Shown here one piece after another: positions 27,005 through 37,464 of a stretch of 64,000 nucleotides of DNA. The notes below the pieces were generated by a model. It made no database searches, was not told the origin of the DNA, and worked only from the letters and a program-made list of their open reading frames with translations. Where the stretch lies: positions 1 to 64,000 of the forward strand of contig NZ_MDVN01000024.1 in NCBI RefSeq assembly GCF_002741945.1. Reading direction: 5' to 3'. How positions within the stretch are numbered: position 1 is the first letter of the stretch; the number at the start of each line of letters is the position of its first letter. The DNA is from Gaetbulibacter sp. 4G1 (GTDB taxonomy: Bacteria > Bacteroidota > Bacteroidia > Flavobacteriales > Flavobacteriaceae). The position numbers were made by a program, and so were the translations under genes.

Positions 27005-29608
27005 TTATTTAATTTCTTTTATTGCATTATCAATAAGGGTTCTTAAATGTTGTTTGTGTGCTCTTGATGATATATTACCAGAAGGTGCAGCCATGGTTCT
27101 AATGTTTTTTAAATTATATAGAGCCATTGATTTTGCATTATTTGTATACCTGCTATTTTGTTTACCAGTTAGCATATCAATTAGCATATTAGTATATTCT
27201 AATTGTAAATTTTGTCTAAATGAATTAACATTAGTATAAATATCTGCTTTAAAAATAGCATTATTTAGATCCCTCATAAAGGCAGATAATTTATACTCGT
27301 TACCATACAATTCAGAATCAGTAATACGTTGTAAAGTATTTGGATGCAAAATATGGTTTAATACATTTTTTTGATACCCTAATACTTGACGATGAATTTT
27401 TGGGTCTTCAGGAGAACGGAAAAAGCCATAACCCCTGCGTTGCATTGCTAAGTAATTGTATAAATCATTTGGTGCATCAAATGCATTTGGAGCAAAAACA
27501 TGTTTGCTTAAAGTAGCCATAGCTCGTTTTTGGTCTTCTAAACTTACTGGAGTATAAGGTTGTGTCTCTCCTTTTTGACCAGACATAGCTCTATCTACAT
27601 AAACTCCACCAATAAATCTTGATACAACATTGGCAGCACTTCCTTTTTGACCGCTTAAAATATAATAAGCTTGTCGAAGTTCTTGATAGGATTGACCAGA
27701 TTTTGAAAATTTATCTTTGATGCCTTTCATCATAGTATTAATAACTTCAAAACGATCATTAGAGTATGCTATTTGATCGTTAGACATATCACCAACCATA
27801 ACACGGGGATCAATAGCTTTTCCTGGTGATCGCATGTCATCTGCATCATTACCAAAAATTAACTCTGGTTTAGTAGATTGATTTAATAACGCAGTCCTTT
27901 CACTTTTACTTTTAAATGGAGTATATCCAAATTGAATGGCCCAAACATCGTACGGTCCAACTGCCGTATCGTAATATTGACCTTGTTTACTTCTATCTTT
28001 TGTAATGTTTATGGCAGCGTAATCCATAACAGAACCAGTTAAACATTTTCCTTTAATAAAGTCTGGATCTGCTAATTGCTCAGGAGAGAATAATTGACTC
28101 GCCTTCATGTTATGGTTTAAACCTAATGTGTGTCCAACTTCGTGCATTATTAAAGCTATCATCGCTTCTTTTTTCATACGCTTCATTTCTAAATCTGAAG
28201 CATTAGAAGCTTTTAATACTGCATTACCGAAAAGTGTGTTTTCGTGCATAACATGACCTAATGAACAATACATTTTATGATCTTCTTCAATTTCAGAATT
28301 CTCAAAAGTTTTGTTTAATGATGCTAAGTCGAATAACTTATCATACATCACCCTATTCGTAAAATGAACATACTCTAGCATAATATCTGCTCCTAAAATT
28401 TGTCCCGTTTTTGGGTTAACAAAGCTAGGGCCGTAACCACCAAAAGGAGGTTGTGGAGATGATGTCCAACGTAATACATTATATCTTATATCTCCAGCAT
28501 CCCAATCGGCATCATCAGGTTGCACTTTTACTGCCATAGCGTTTTTAAACCCAGCTTTTTCAAAAGCTACATTCCATTGTAGAACAGCATTTGTTATTGT
28601 TTCCCTCCATTCAACAGGTGTTGAGTTCTCAATCCACCAAGTAATAGGTTCTACTGGTTCAGATATTGCGGCATTTGGATCTTTCTTTTTTAAGTTCCAA
28701 CGGTGAACTAAATCTCTATATGGTGTTGCACTGGTAGAAGTTTGATCTTCTACTTGAGTTAAAAAATAGCCAACTCTAGGGTCATCGTACCTTATCTCGT
28801 AATCGTTATCAGGCATTTCAATTAAACTGTGAAACACTTTAATACTAACATTTCGACCATCAGCAACAGCATTTGATCCTCCGTTTAAAACAGAAGGAGA
28901 GGAATATACATACTCCACTTGAAGATCAGTGTTTGCTTCATAATTTCTAATAGAGTTAATTTTTGTTTTTCCTTTATTTAAACTACCAAGTTTAAAAGCT
29001 GTTGGAGATGTTCCTGGAAATCTTGGTCTTTTTATTTGAGAAAATGTTTCACTCAAAAATAAGCCATCAGCTTTAATTAAATAAAGCCCTTTCTTTTTAT
29101 CGTGAGCTTCAACTTTTACACTTGCCATATTCCCATTACTGATGTTGGCATCCTTTGATTTTGAAAGAGCGCTTTCTGGATCGAAATAAAACGAATTGTT
29201 TTGAGTTTCAAATTCAATTTTATTAAAATATTTTTTAATCTTGAAAACTTTTGAACCTCTATAAGAACCTCTAATGATTCTTCCTGCATCCATAACTCCA
29301 TCTGCAATTTGACTAAAATAAATATATTCTTTATCTATCTGATCGTCAGAAATTAGCATTTGTAAAGACCCAGTAATAGTATCTTGATAAATGGTAAATA
29401 ACCCTTCAATTTTTTTACTTGATTTAACAAGGTCTTTAATTTTCTTTTCTTTAGATTTTTTTGCAACAGGCTTAGCTGGTGTTTCAACTTGATTTTTTTT
29501 CTTACCTCTTTTTCTTTTTTGTGCCTCAGCATTTTGTGGAATAAGAAAAATTGCTAACAAAAATGCAACACTAAAAAGCTTTAAAGCTCTGAGTTTTTGA
29601 TGTTTCAT
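27005..29608 (-). CDS. Secreted zinc metalloprotease (DUF5117/DUF5118 family)
   Basis: 867 residues. The signal peptide (LFSVAFLLAIFLIPQNAEAQ) precedes a basic linker (residues 33-60) and the DUF5118/DUF5117 segments. The gluzincin/metzincin-like site is LIMHEVGHTLGLNHNM (HExxHxxGxxH), followed by a Met-turn-like GSVMDYAAINI. These large proteins are common exported zinc-dependent metalloproteases of Bacteroidota; their substrates are unknown. A monocistronic unit is likely, with a terminator at its end and 189 bp of upstream non-coding sequence. Confidence 0.92.
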   Translation of the reverse strand: MKHQKLRALKLFSVAFLLAIFLIPQNAEAQKRKRGKKKNQVETPAKPVAKKSKEKKIKDLVKSSKKIEGLFTIYQDTITGSLQMLISDDQIDKEYIYFSQIADGVMDAGRIIRGSYRGSKVFKIKKYFNKIEFETQNNSFYFDPESALSKSKDANISNGNMASVKVEAHDKKKGLYLIKADGLFLSETFSQIKRPRFPGTSPTAFKLGSLNKGKTKINSIRNYEANTDLQVEYVYSSPSVLNGGSNAVADGRNVSIKVFHSLIEMPDNDYEIRYDDPRVGYFLTQVEDQTSTSATPYRDLVHRWNLKKKDPNAAISEPVEPITWWIENSTPVEWRETITNAVLQWNVAFEKAGFKNAMAVKVQPDDADWDAGDIRYNVLRWTSSPQPPFGGYGPSFVNPKTGQILGADIMLEYVHFTNRVMYDKLFDLASLNKTFENSEIEEDHKMYCSLGHVMHENTLFGNAVLKASNASDLEMKRMKKEAMIALIMHEVGHTLGLNHNMKASQLFSPEQLADPDFIKGKCLTGSVMDYAAINITKDRSKQGQYYDTAVGPYDVWAIQFGYTPFKSKSERTALLNQSTKPELIFGNDADDMRSPGKAIDPRVMVGDMSNDQIAYSNDRFEVINTMMKGIKDKFSKSGQSYQELRQAYYILSGQKGSAANVVSRFIGGVYVDRAMSGQKGETQPYTPVSLEDQKRAMATLSKHVFAPNAFDAPNDLYNYLAMQRRGYGFFRSPEDPKIHRQVLGYQKNVLNHILHPNTLQRITDSELYGNEYKLSAFMRDLNNAIFKADIYTNVNSFRQNLQLEYTNMLIDMLTGKQNSRYTNNAKSMALYNLKNIRTMAAPSGNISSRAHKQHLRTLIDNAIKEIK

Positions 29609-29797
29609 AAAATAAAATGTTTAAGAATAGGAATTCGAATGATTGTTTTTTGATTAGTGACGCTAAAAATAAAAAGAAAGCAATGGTTATTTCTTTATAA
29701 AATGTTAAAACATGTTAATAGAAGTTCTACATGCATGAATTGACGAAAAAATTAATGTAAAGACTTATTCTGTTATATTTCAGTACCTTTATAAAAT

Positions 29798-30526
29798 ATG
29801 ATAAAAGATACTAAGATTGCTGTATTAATTGATGGGGATAATATTCCATCTAAGTATATTTCTGAAATGATGGAGGAAATAACTAAATACGGTACGCCAA
29901 CCATTAAAAGAATTTATGGAGATTGGACTAAACCACATCTATCTAAATGGAAAAACATACTGCTTGAAAATGCCATTACACCTATACAACAATATGGTTA
30001 TACAACAGGAAAGAATGCAACAGATTCTGCTATGATTATTGATGCTATGGATGTTTTATACTCTGAAAAAGTAAATGGCTTTTGTTTGGTATCGTCCGAT
30101 AGTGATTTTACAAAACTTGCAACACGTTTACGAGAAGCAGGAATGGTTGTTTATGGAATGGGGGAGAAAAAAACTCCAAACCCGTTTATTGTTGCTTGTG
30201 ATAAGTTTATTTATTTAGAAATTCTTAAAACGACTAATGATAAGGATGAAAAGGGTGGAAAAACTAAAAAAGCAAACTTATACAATATTACTCCTAAGGT
30301 AATACGCCTTCTTAAAAACTCAGTTGCCGATGCAGCTGATGATGATGGTTGGGCATTTCTTGGAGATGTAGGTTCTTTAATACTAAAAAAGCAGCCAAAT
30401 TTTGATTCTCGTAATTTTGGATATGAGAAATTAACACCATTATTTAAGTCGTTGGACCAATTTGAAATGGAACAACGTGACCAAACTAATACTAGGTTTA
30501 AGCTGATTTATGTGAGAAATAAATAG
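29798..30526 (+). CDS. NYN-domain ribonuclease-like protein with OST-HTH/LOTUS domain
   Basis: 242 residues. The NYN (PIN-like) domain spans residues 1-150: IAVLIDGDNIPSKY (first catalytic Asp), KNATDSAMIIDAMDVLY and LVSSDSDFTKLATRLREAGM supply the acidic site. Residues 165-240 (TPKVIRLLKNSVADAADDDGWAFLGDVGSLI) form an OST-HTH/LOTUS-type RNA-binding domain. Known relatives (LabA/DUF88) are linked to RNA turnover; the target is unknown. Confidence 0.9.
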   Translation: MIKDTKIAVLIDGDNIPSKYISEMMEEITKYGTPTIKRIYGDWTKPHLSKWKNILLENAITPIQQYGYTTGKNATDSAMIIDAMDVLYSEKVNGFCLVSSDSDFTKLATRLREAGMVVYGMGEKKTPNPFIVACDKFIYLEILKTTNDKDEKGGKTKKANLYNITPKVIRLLKNSVADAADDDGWAFLGDVGSLILKKQPNFDSRNFGYEKLTPLFKSLDQFEMEQRDQTNTRFKLIYVRNK

Positions 30527-30529
30527 ATT

Positions 30530-31393
30530 TTACTCAATAATGATTTTTGGTTCTTTAGATAAATAGCCTAAAGATTTTAAAAAGTTATCTGTAGCCTCTA
30601 GGGTTTTTCTGTAATTGTCAAAATTGTTTTTACCCGACCTTTTGTAATTAAAAAAGCCATGAGCTTCTCCTTTGTACAACATTAAATCACACCTATTGCC
30701 AAATTCTTCCATTTTGCTTTTATACAATTTTGCGGTTTCTACAGGAACTAAATGATCTTTTGTACCCAATAAAAATAGAGTAGGAGGCGCATTTTTTTTA
30801 ATATTATGCAATGGAGAGAATTTTGAATATGCATTACCTATTCTTTCATATCCATAGCCGTTTGGACCGTTATCGATAACAGGATTAAAAAGAACTAAAG
30901 CATTAGGGATACAACTAACGGACAAATCATCCGTTGAGGCGCTATAATCACTAATTAAAGCTGTAGCTGATGCTAAGTGCCCTCCTGCAGAACCTCCTGA
31001 TGCAATGATTTTATTCTCGTCAATATTAAATGCGCTCGCATTTTTTCTAATAAACCGAATGGCAGACTTTGCGTCTATTAATGATTCAAAAGGTGAAGTA
31101 TTGTGTTTGTTTTTAACCCTGTAGTCTACAAGAAAACAAACTAATCCTCTTTTTGACAAGTAGGATGCTTGACGTTCAAATTGATTTCTGTTACCTCCAT
31201 TCCATCCACCGCCAAAGTAAAATACTATAGCTGGATATGTTTTTGTAGCATCAACATTTTTGGGGCTGTAAACTTCCAAATATAATTTAGTAGTATCAAT
31301 TTTCTTGTAAACTACTAGGTCTTGTGAAAAGGAGCTTGAGTAATTTATAATAATTACAAATACAGTAATTATGTGTTTTATTGTACTCACCAT
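30530..31393 (-). CDS. Secreted alpha/beta hydrolase (acetyl-esterase type)
   Basis: 287 residues with a signal peptide (HIITVFVIIINYSSSFSQ). The oxyanion motif is YFGGGWNGG and the nucleophile elbow is ASGGSAGGHLAS. The acid is in LGTKDHLVP and the His in GEAHGFFNY, giving a complete triad. Typical of the BD-FAE/esterase branch acting on acetylated carbohydrates. It lies 8 nt downstream of the YebC-family gene on the same strand. Confidence 0.88.
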   Translation of the reverse strand: MVSTIKHIITVFVIIINYSSSFSQDLVVYKKIDTTKLYLEVYSPKNVDATKTYPAIVFYFGGGWNGGNRNQFERQASYLSKRGLVCFLVDYRVKNKHNTSPFESLIDAKSAIRFIRKNASAFNIDENKIIASGGSAGGHLASATALISDYSASTDDLSVSCIPNALVLFNPVIDNGPNGYGYERIGNAYSKFSPLHNIKKNAPPTLFLLGTKDHLVPVETAKLYKSKMEEFGNRCDLMLYKGEAHGFFNYKRSGKNNFDNYRKTLEATDNFLKSLGYLSKEPKIIIE

Positions 31394-31401
31394 ATTATTG
31401 T

Positions 31402-32121
31402 TTATTCTGCACTTTCTTCCATGGTATGATACACATTTTGTACATCATCATCTTCTTCAATTTTTTCTAAAAGCTTTTCAACATCAGCTACTTGCTCAGG
31501 TTTTAGTTGTTTGGTAACTTGCGGAATACGCTCAAAGCCAGATGATAATATTTCTATTTCACGTTTTTCTAATTCTGCTTGTATAGCACCAAAGCTTTCA
31601 AAAGGAGCGTAAATTAAAATACCATCATCGTCAGCAAAAACTTCTTCGGCTCCAAAATCTATAAATTCTAATTCTATTTCTTCAGCGTCTAAACCTTCAG
31701 CATTTATTCTAAAATTACAAGTATGATCGAACATAAACACAACCGACCCCGAAGTTCCTAAACTACCATCGCATTTGTTAAAGTAACTCCTTACATTGGC
31801 AACTGTTCGTGTATTATTATCGGTTGCAGTTTCCACTAAAATAGCTATACCATGTGGAGCATAGCCTTCAAAAATAACCTCTTTATAATCTCCTTGACCT
31901 TTTTCGCTGGCTTTTTTAATAGCACGCTCTACATTGTCTTTTGGCATGTTTACAGACTTCGCATTCTGAATAACTGCACGTAAACGTGAATTACTATCAG
32001 GGTCTGGTCCGCCTTCTTTTACCGCCATTACAATATCTTTACCAATACGTGTAAAGGCTTTGCTCATAGCTGACCAACGTTTCATTTTTCTTGCTTTCCT
32101 AAATTCAAAAGCTCTTCCCAT
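31402..32121 (-). CDS. YebC/PmpR family DNA-binding or translation-related protein
   Basis: 239 residues. The N-terminal MGRAFEFRKARKMKRWSAM and DPDSNSRLRAVIQNAKSVNMPKDNVERAI are the family blocks, followed by GYAPHGIAILVETATDNNTRTVANVR and LGTSGSVVFMFDH. Members have been described as transcriptional regulators and, more recently, as factors that help ribosomes through difficult sequences. Length and start are standard. Confidence 0.95.
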   Translation of the reverse strand: MGRAFEFRKARKMKRWSAMSKAFTRIGKDIVMAVKEGGPDPDSNSRLRAVIQNAKSVNMPKDNVERAIKKASEKGQGDYKEVIFEGYAPHGIAILVETATDNNTRTVANVRSYFNKCDGSLGTSGSVVFMFDHTCNFRINAEGLDAEEIELEFIDFGAEEVFADDDGILIYAPFESFGAIQAELEKREIEILSSGFERIPQVTKQLKPEQVADVEKLLEKIEEDDDVQNVYHTMEESAE

Positions 32122-32207
32122 AGTTAAAAATGTTATTTTATATCCCTAAAATAGGGAATTATTTAAATTATTTTTGTTTTAATTTTTTTGCGAATTTAAT
32201 AAATCTA

Positions 32208-33242
32208 TTAATCGGTTGGAATATGTTTGGCTAAAAACCTTTCGTTAATAGCGTTTAATTTATTAATCAATACATTTCTTTTATTATTTAAATCTGCATT
32301 TGTTTTATTGTAACTTTTAACACCTTTGTTAAGTAGCTTTACTTGTTCATTGTAATTATCAACTTGCTTTTTTGTGCGTTTTTTTTGTGGCGTTTTATCT
32401 AGTGCCTTTTTTATGGTTTCAAAATTTTCATTAATCAATAAAAAATCTATTAAGATTGGAACTTTGTTTTCAGCTTCATCTTTAAAAAAATCAAATAGTT
32501 CTTTTGTTATAGAAACTATAGATTTATCTCCTTTATAAGTTTCTAGCTCAGATAATTTAAGAAGCCCTTCTTTAGCTGATTGATTAAGTGCATTTGCGCT
32601 CTGCTCAATGGCACCAATATCTGATTTTTCAAGAGCATCCATCAAGTATACTTCATTTATATATACTTTAAAATAAATGAGATACATTTCGTTATAATGT
32701 TTAAAAACCTCATTTGATATTTCCATCTTCTTTCCTAAGTCGGTATCACCTTCAATAATTTGTATGTTATGTTTGTTTGCATAAGCATAAAAATCAGTTT
32801 CGTACTGTTGTTGAGCTTCTTCCATTTTTTTATCTGCTAACTCTTGCGCTAACATATATGCTTCCATAAGATCGTAAGATTGCTCTGCAACTTCTTTCAT
32901 GTCAATTATTTTTGCATAATCATGGTTAAGCAAATCCTTGTTAAATGTCATGTGGCTTAAAACTTTATTTTTATAATCGTCTCCATCATAGCCATTTGCT
33001 CTTTTAACTTTAACTATAGCACGTTCTATAGTTTTAATTAAAATATTTCGTTTGCCACGAATAGTTCTGTCTTTTTTACTGTGAGCAATTGCTTTGGTGT
33101 AATTCCACATACTCTTAGTTATAGACTTATGCTCCTTACCTACAAAATCTAAATATTCATTGGCGTTTTTAAAATTTTGTGAACTTGCATAAGTAGCTAT
33201 GCTTAAAAATAAAATGGTAAAGTAGATTTTAATTATTTTCAT
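32208..33242 (-). CDS. Exported helical protein of unknown function
   Basis: 344 residues with a signal peptide (KIYFTILFLSIATYASSQ). The mature protein is lysine- and alanine-rich and almost wholly helical, with likely coiled-coil stretches (LMEAYMLAQELADKKMEEAQQQYETD and VDNYNEQVKLLNKGVKSYNK). It recalls DUF3829-type proteins, without certainty. It follows the Prc-like protease gene by 2 nt, so the two are co-transcribed and may work together in the periplasm. Confidence 0.7.
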   Translation of the reverse strand: MKIIKIYFTILFLSIATYASSQNFKNANEYLDFVGKEHKSITKSMWNYTKAIAHSKKDRTIRGKRNILIKTIERAIVKVKRANGYDGDDYKNKVLSHMTFNKDLLNHDYAKIIDMKEVAEQSYDLMEAYMLAQELADKKMEEAQQQYETDFYAYANKHNIQIIEGDTDLGKKMEISNEVFKHYNEMYLIYFKVYINEVYLMDALEKSDIGAIEQSANALNQSAKEGLLKLSELETYKGDKSIVSITKELFDFFKDEAENKVPILIDFLLINENFETIKKALDKTPQKKRTKKQVDNYNEQVKLLNKGVKSYNKTNADLNNKRNVLINKLNAINERFLAKHIPTD

Positions 33243-33244
33243 AT

Positions 33245-35299
33245 TTAGTTTGTTGTTTTTGAATTTATTAAATCAATTATAATAGCATGTGTCTCATTCA
33301 AAATTATATCTTTAGTTAAATCACTCAATACAGTTTTATTATCATCTATCGCAGAGGAATCAAACTGAATTATTTTATTTGTAGAAGTTGTATTTACGAA
33401 TTTTAGCTGCTCAGAGTCTTTATTGGTTACATTTTTATACCATTCCCAAAGTTTCTTGTAGTTATCAATATCATGGTAAACATTATCGATAGTAAGAGGG
33501 TATTGATCTTTTTTATTTATATAACTTTTAATTAGTTCTTTATTCATTCTTGAAATATTTTTGAAATCATTATTTGCATTTATTCGATTACTACTTAGTA
33601 GCTTAAGCTTATTAATGTTTGGCTTTTTACTTGGAATATGCCTAATATTTGGTTTAATAGAATCGTTCTGCAAAGCAAATTTTTCATAACGCTCTTGAGT
33701 TTCAAAATCATCATAAATTGTAGGAATGATGACATCTGGAATTACACCTTTGGATTGAAGGCTTTTTCCCGTAGGTCTATAAAATTTTTCAATGGTTAGT
33801 TTAGCAAAACCTAAATCTTTGTTTTCATCCAATGGAAAAATAACTTGAGCACTAGACTTACCATGGGTAGTTGCGCCTACAATAATGGCTCTATTATAAT
33901 CTTGCATTACAGAGGCAAAAAGTTCTGATGCTGAGGCACTAAAAGCATTAATTAGTACCACTACTGGTTTACTAAATATAGTCCCTCTTTTAAAGTCCTT
34001 AATAGTATGTATCTCACCGTTATTGTATTTGATGATAGATGTGGGCCCTCTATCGATAAACATACCAGATAAATCTGAAGCTTCTTTCATAGAGCCACCA
34101 CCGTTAAATCTTAAATCTATAATTAAGCCTTGTATGTTTTCTTTTTTTAGTTTGTAAATTTCTTTTGCAAAATCATTTGCCATCCCTAATCCATTTGGTG
34201 ATTCTAAATCTGTATAAAAGCTAGGTATTTTTATATAACCAATTGTTTTATTGTTTTTAATAAGGTATCCTCTAACACTATTTGCTTCAATTTCTACAGT
34301 TTTTTTTGTTAATTCAACATCCAAAACTAGTCCATTAGACTTTTTAATTTTAAAAATAATTTTTTGTTTATTATCATCGTTTAAGTAAGCTATTACATCT
34401 TCATTCGATACACAGTATGTTTCTAATGTATTATCATTGTATTTCAAAGATTTAATAATATCGTTTACTTCTATATTGATGTTTTTAAAAGCAGGACTTC
34501 CAGGAGCTATATAAGAAATAACTATGTCTCCTTTTTCATTTTTAGTTGTTGTTATACCAAAGGAAAGTTGACTATTAGCAACCAAATTTTCGAATTGAAC
34601 TTTGTTTGAAGAATTAAAATAAATTGAATGAGGATCTTGATAATTTAAAAAAGCATTAAAGAAAGATTCTTTGACAAATTGATCTATCCCACCGCTTTGA
34701 TTTATTAATTCATCTAACAAACACAATTCGTTTTGAATAATTTGAGGTTTAATTTGGCGCTCTAAAACAGTGAAATTTTTCTTTAAATTATCTAATACAG
34801 AATCATTTTCAATAAGCTTAGTAATAATGCTATATCTAACCTTTTTACTCCAATATTTTTTTGCATCATCTGTATCTTCAAAATATTTATAACCTAAATC
34901 TGCATCATAATACAATGTGTCTACACCAGAATAATTTAATGTTTTGTCTGTTAATTCACTTATATATGATTTAGATAAGTTTACACGTTGTTTTAGCTTA
35001 TCAATATATATATTGATAAACTCACAACTATTTAAGTTTAGATAATCGTCAAGTTTGTAGATATCTTTTTTAAAGGTTTTAATATCACTTAGCGTAAAAA
35101 ACCTTTTGTTTTTATCTAAATTATTAACAAATAATTTGTGTACCTCTTTTGATAGGCTATCATTGATAGGCTTTGGCGCGTAATGAGAAGTTTTAACTAC
35201 AGCTTTTAGTTGAGTTATTTGTTCGCAGAATTTTTGATTTTGAGCAATTACCTTGAGACCCAATAAAAAATATAAGAGAAGTAAGTATTTTTTGAGCAT
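33245..35299 (-). CDS. Prc-type S41 carboxy-terminal processing protease
   Basis: 684 residues with a signal peptide (YLLLLYFLLGLKVIAQ). In order: the Prc N-terminal helical domain (about 40-220), a PDZ domain (ITTTKNEKGDIVISYIAPGSPAF, from about 240), the S41 core with catalytic Ser in LINAFSASASELFAS and Lys in GATTHGKSSAQVIFP, and a C-terminal DUF3340-like tail. It cleaves periplasmic or exported proteins from their C-terminus. Its companion is the helical exported protein immediately downstream. Confidence 0.9.
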   Translation of the reverse strand: MLKKYLLLLYFLLGLKVIAQNQKFCEQITQLKAVVKTSHYAPKPINDSLSKEVHKLFVNNLDKNKRFFTLSDIKTFKKDIYKLDDYLNLNSCEFINIYIDKLKQRVNLSKSYISELTDKTLNYSGVDTLYYDADLGYKYFEDTDDAKKYWSKKVRYSIITKLIENDSVLDNLKKNFTVLERQIKPQIIQNELCLLDELINQSGGIDQFVKESFFNAFLNYQDPHSIYFNSSNKVQFENLVANSQLSFGITTTKNEKGDIVISYIAPGSPAFKNINIEVNDIIKSLKYNDNTLETYCVSNEDVIAYLNDDNKQKIIFKIKKSNGLVLDVELTKKTVEIEANSVRGYLIKNNKTIGYIKIPSFYTDLESPNGLGMANDFAKEIYKLKKENIQGLIIDLRFNGGGSMKEASDLSGMFIDRGPTSIIKYNNGEIHTIKDFKRGTIFSKPVVVLINAFSASASELFASVMQDYNRAIIVGATTHGKSSAQVIFPLDENKDLGFAKLTIEKFYRPTGKSLQSKGVIPDVIIPTIYDDFETQERYEKFALQNDSIKPNIRHIPSKKPNINKLKLLSSNRINANNDFKNISRMNKELIKSYINKKDQYPLTIDNVYHDIDNYKKLWEWYKNVTNKDSEQLKFVNTTSTNKIIQFDSSAIDDNKTVLSDLTKDIILNETHAIIIDLINSKTTN

Positions 35300-35341
35300 T
35301 AACTTAATTTCAAGAACAACTAAGGTAAGAAAAATATACGA

Positions 35342-35635
35342 TTATTCTTCGTCTGGTTCAACAATCATTTCAATCGCTTCCGCTAGTTTAAAATCTTTAT
35401 TTGTAACACCATTGGCGTCGTGTGTTGATAATGAAATGGTTAAAATATTATAAACATTACTCCAATTTGGATGGTGGTTTAATGCTTCGCATTCAAAAGC
35501 AATTCTGCTCATAGCACTAAAACAGTCTTTAAAATTTTCGAATTCAAACTCTGCATGAATTGCATTATCGTAGTAATCCCAATCTGGAAAATGCAATATT
35601 TTTTTTTCTATATCTTCTTCAGAAAGCTTATTCAT
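35342..35635 (-). CDS. 4a-hydroxytetrahydrobiopterin dehydratase (pterin carbinolamine dehydratase)
   Basis: 97 residues, the full length of the family. The motif EALNHHPNWSNVYNILTISL followed by THD and a later Asp (NKDF) matches the pterin-4a-carbinolamine dehydratase pattern. It recycles the pterin cofactor of aromatic amino acid hydroxylases, or has a related role. The ATG at 35635 gives the usual KLSEEDIEKKILHFPDW start. It stands alone, 42 bp from the protease gene. Confidence 0.92.
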   Translation of the reverse strand: MNKLSEEDIEKKILHFPDWDYYDNAIHAEFEFENFKDCFSAMSRIAFECEALNHHPNWSNVYNILTISLSTHDANGVTNKDFKLAEAIEMIVEPDEE

Positions 35636-35690
35636 AATGTATGTTTATATTATAGTTTATAAATTTAATACTTTCAAAAAGTAAAATCAA

Positions 35691-36521
35691 TTATATTTTT
35701 AATTCTGTTAATATATCTTGACTTAGTAATTGTAAGTTTTTTGGTAATAGATTATATTTTGGTAATACAGCTAGGTACCTGTCATCGTTTGTTGTGTATA
35801 CTTGCTTAAATAAAGCTTTATGACTACCTAATATTTTTGTTATTTCTTTTATAAAATCATCATGATGCACTAGGTCATTACTACCTAAATGAAAAATACC
35901 ATATTTATTTCTATTAATTATATAATGAATTTGTTGTGTAACTTTAGTGTCAGTTGTCACATTCATTATCAAATTAGGAAATACTTCTATTGGTGTTTTT
36001 TCTTTTATATGTTGAAGTATTTCTAATATGCGAGGGGATTGATTACCAAAAACCATGGGTAACCTCAAAATGGCGACCTGTTTTTTAGGTAGTCTTAATA
36101 ATATGTTTTCAATTTTAATTTTAAAATGCCCATAAACACTATTACTATAAGTTTTATCTTGCTCGTAGCTAGGATATTTACTGTAGGCATCAAAAACATT
36201 TGCAGAAGATAAGAATATGAGTTTAATTTTTTTTGAAAACACATATTCGGCAAGATGCTCATGTACGATGATTTGTTTTGAAAAGTCACCACGGAGAGCC
36301 GAAATAATTATGGTAGGCTTTACGATACTCAGAATTTCATAAACATCATCTTCTTCAATATTATAATGGTAAAAATGATGATTTTTTTCAAAGGATTTGT
36401 TAGGTGTATTGTAGGTTCCATAGGTTTTAAAATAAGGACAAAGCTCTTTATATGCTGCACTTCCTAAAAAGCCATTGGCGCCTAATATTAAAATTTTATG
36501 TTTATCTTCTCGTTTTAGCAT
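35691..36521 (-). CDS. SDR-type nucleotide-sugar reductase/epimerase (RmlD-like)
   Basis: 276 residues of Rossmann fold. The NAD(P)-binding motif ILGANGFLGSAAY lies at residue 12; the YxxxK catalytic pair is in SVYGHFKIKIE, and LRLPMVFG follows. This matches the RmlD/sugar-nucleotide dehydratase-reductase branch. The substrate is unknown. It is followed downstream by the dehydratase gene after 55 bp. Confidence 0.85.
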   Translation of the reverse strand: MLKREDKHKILILGANGFLGSAAYKELCPYFKTYGTYNTPNKSFEKNHHFYHYNIEEDDVYEILSIVKPTIIISALRGDFSKQIIVHEHLAEYVFSKKIKLIFLSSANVFDAYSKYPSYEQDKTYSNSVYGHFKIKIENILLRLPKKQVAILRLPMVFGNQSPRILEILQHIKEKTPIEVFPNLIMNVTTDTKVTQQIHYIINRNKYGIFHLGSNDLVHHDDFIKEITKILGSHKALFKQVYTTNDDRYLAVLPKYNLLPKNLQLLSQDILTELKI

Positions 36522-36546
36522 ATATCCACTTCAAACTGAAGATACT

Positions 36547-37464
36547 TTAAAAAATAGAAAGTTTTGTTTTTGTTGTAAATCGTTCTAAAGCTTGCATTCC
36601 TAAAAGCGAATTTCCTTTTTTGTTTAACCCCGGAGACCACGTGGTAATCACAAAATGATCGGGTAGAAGAGCAACTATGCCGCCGCCAACACCACTTTTC
36701 CCTGGTAATCCTACTTCAAAAGCAAATTCTCCTGCTTCATCATAAAACCCACAGGTTAACATAATAGCATTAATACGTTTAGCTTGAGATTCAGTAATAT
36801 GAGTTTTGTTTAGCATACATTTACCTTTATTGGCAAACAAGAAAAACGCTTTAGAAAGCTGGCTACAATTCATTTCGATAGAGCATTGATGGAAGTAAAA
36901 ATCTAGAACATCTTCAACATCATTATGTAAATTGCCGAATGACTTTAAAAGGTTTGCTGCCGCATAGTTTTTAAAACCTGTAACTTTTTCTGAAAGAGCC
37001 ACTTGTTTGTTATATGATATAGAATCATCATTTGCTAATGTTCTAACAAATTTTAAAAAATCTTTTTTTGGGTTTTCTAAATTAGAAATTAAAATATCTG
37101 CAATTACAATAGCTCCAGCATTAATTAGAGGGTTTCTTGGAATACCATTTTCTAATTCTAATAATGATAATTCATTAAAAGGGTTTCCAGATGGCTCAAC
37201 ATCCACTCTTTTCCATATGGATTGATTACTAATAGAAATAGCTTTAGCTAAAGCTAATACTTTTGATACACTTTGAATTGAAAAAGGTACGCTGTAATCT
37301 CCTGAAGCATATTCTTTATTATCAGATGTTCTTAAGTGAATACCAAAATTTTGATCGCTAATATTAGCCAATTCAGGAATATAGGAAGCTACAATACCTT
37401 TATTTTTTTTAATAATAGCATCTTTATGAATAGCATCCAATATTGCTTGAAAATCTAGGGTCAT
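36547..37464 (-). CDS. glsA: Glutaminase A
   Basis: Hydrolyses glutamine to glutamate and ammonia in the cytosol. The 305 residues equal the bacterial family length. The serine-lysine catalytic pair is in FSIQSVSKVLALA; NPLINAGAIV, NYAAANLLKSFGN and GLPGKSGVGGGIVAL are family blocks. The ATG overlaps the gcvT stop by one base (TAATG), indicating coupled expression with the glycine cleavage T protein. Confidence 0.95.
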   Translation of the reverse strand: MTLDFQAILDAIHKDAIIKKNKGIVASYIPELANISDQNFGIHLRTSDNKEYASGDYSVPFSIQSVSKVLALAKAISISNQSIWKRVDVEPSGNPFNELSLLELENGIPRNPLINAGAIVIADILISNLENPKKDFLKFVRTLANDDSISYNKQVALSEKVTGFKNYAAANLLKSFGNLHNDVEDVLDFYFHQCSIEMNCSQLSKAFFLFANKGKCMLNKTHITESQAKRINAIMLTCGFYDEAGEFAFEVGLPGKSGVGGGIVALLPDHFVITTWSPGLNKKGNSLLGMQALERFTTKTKLSIF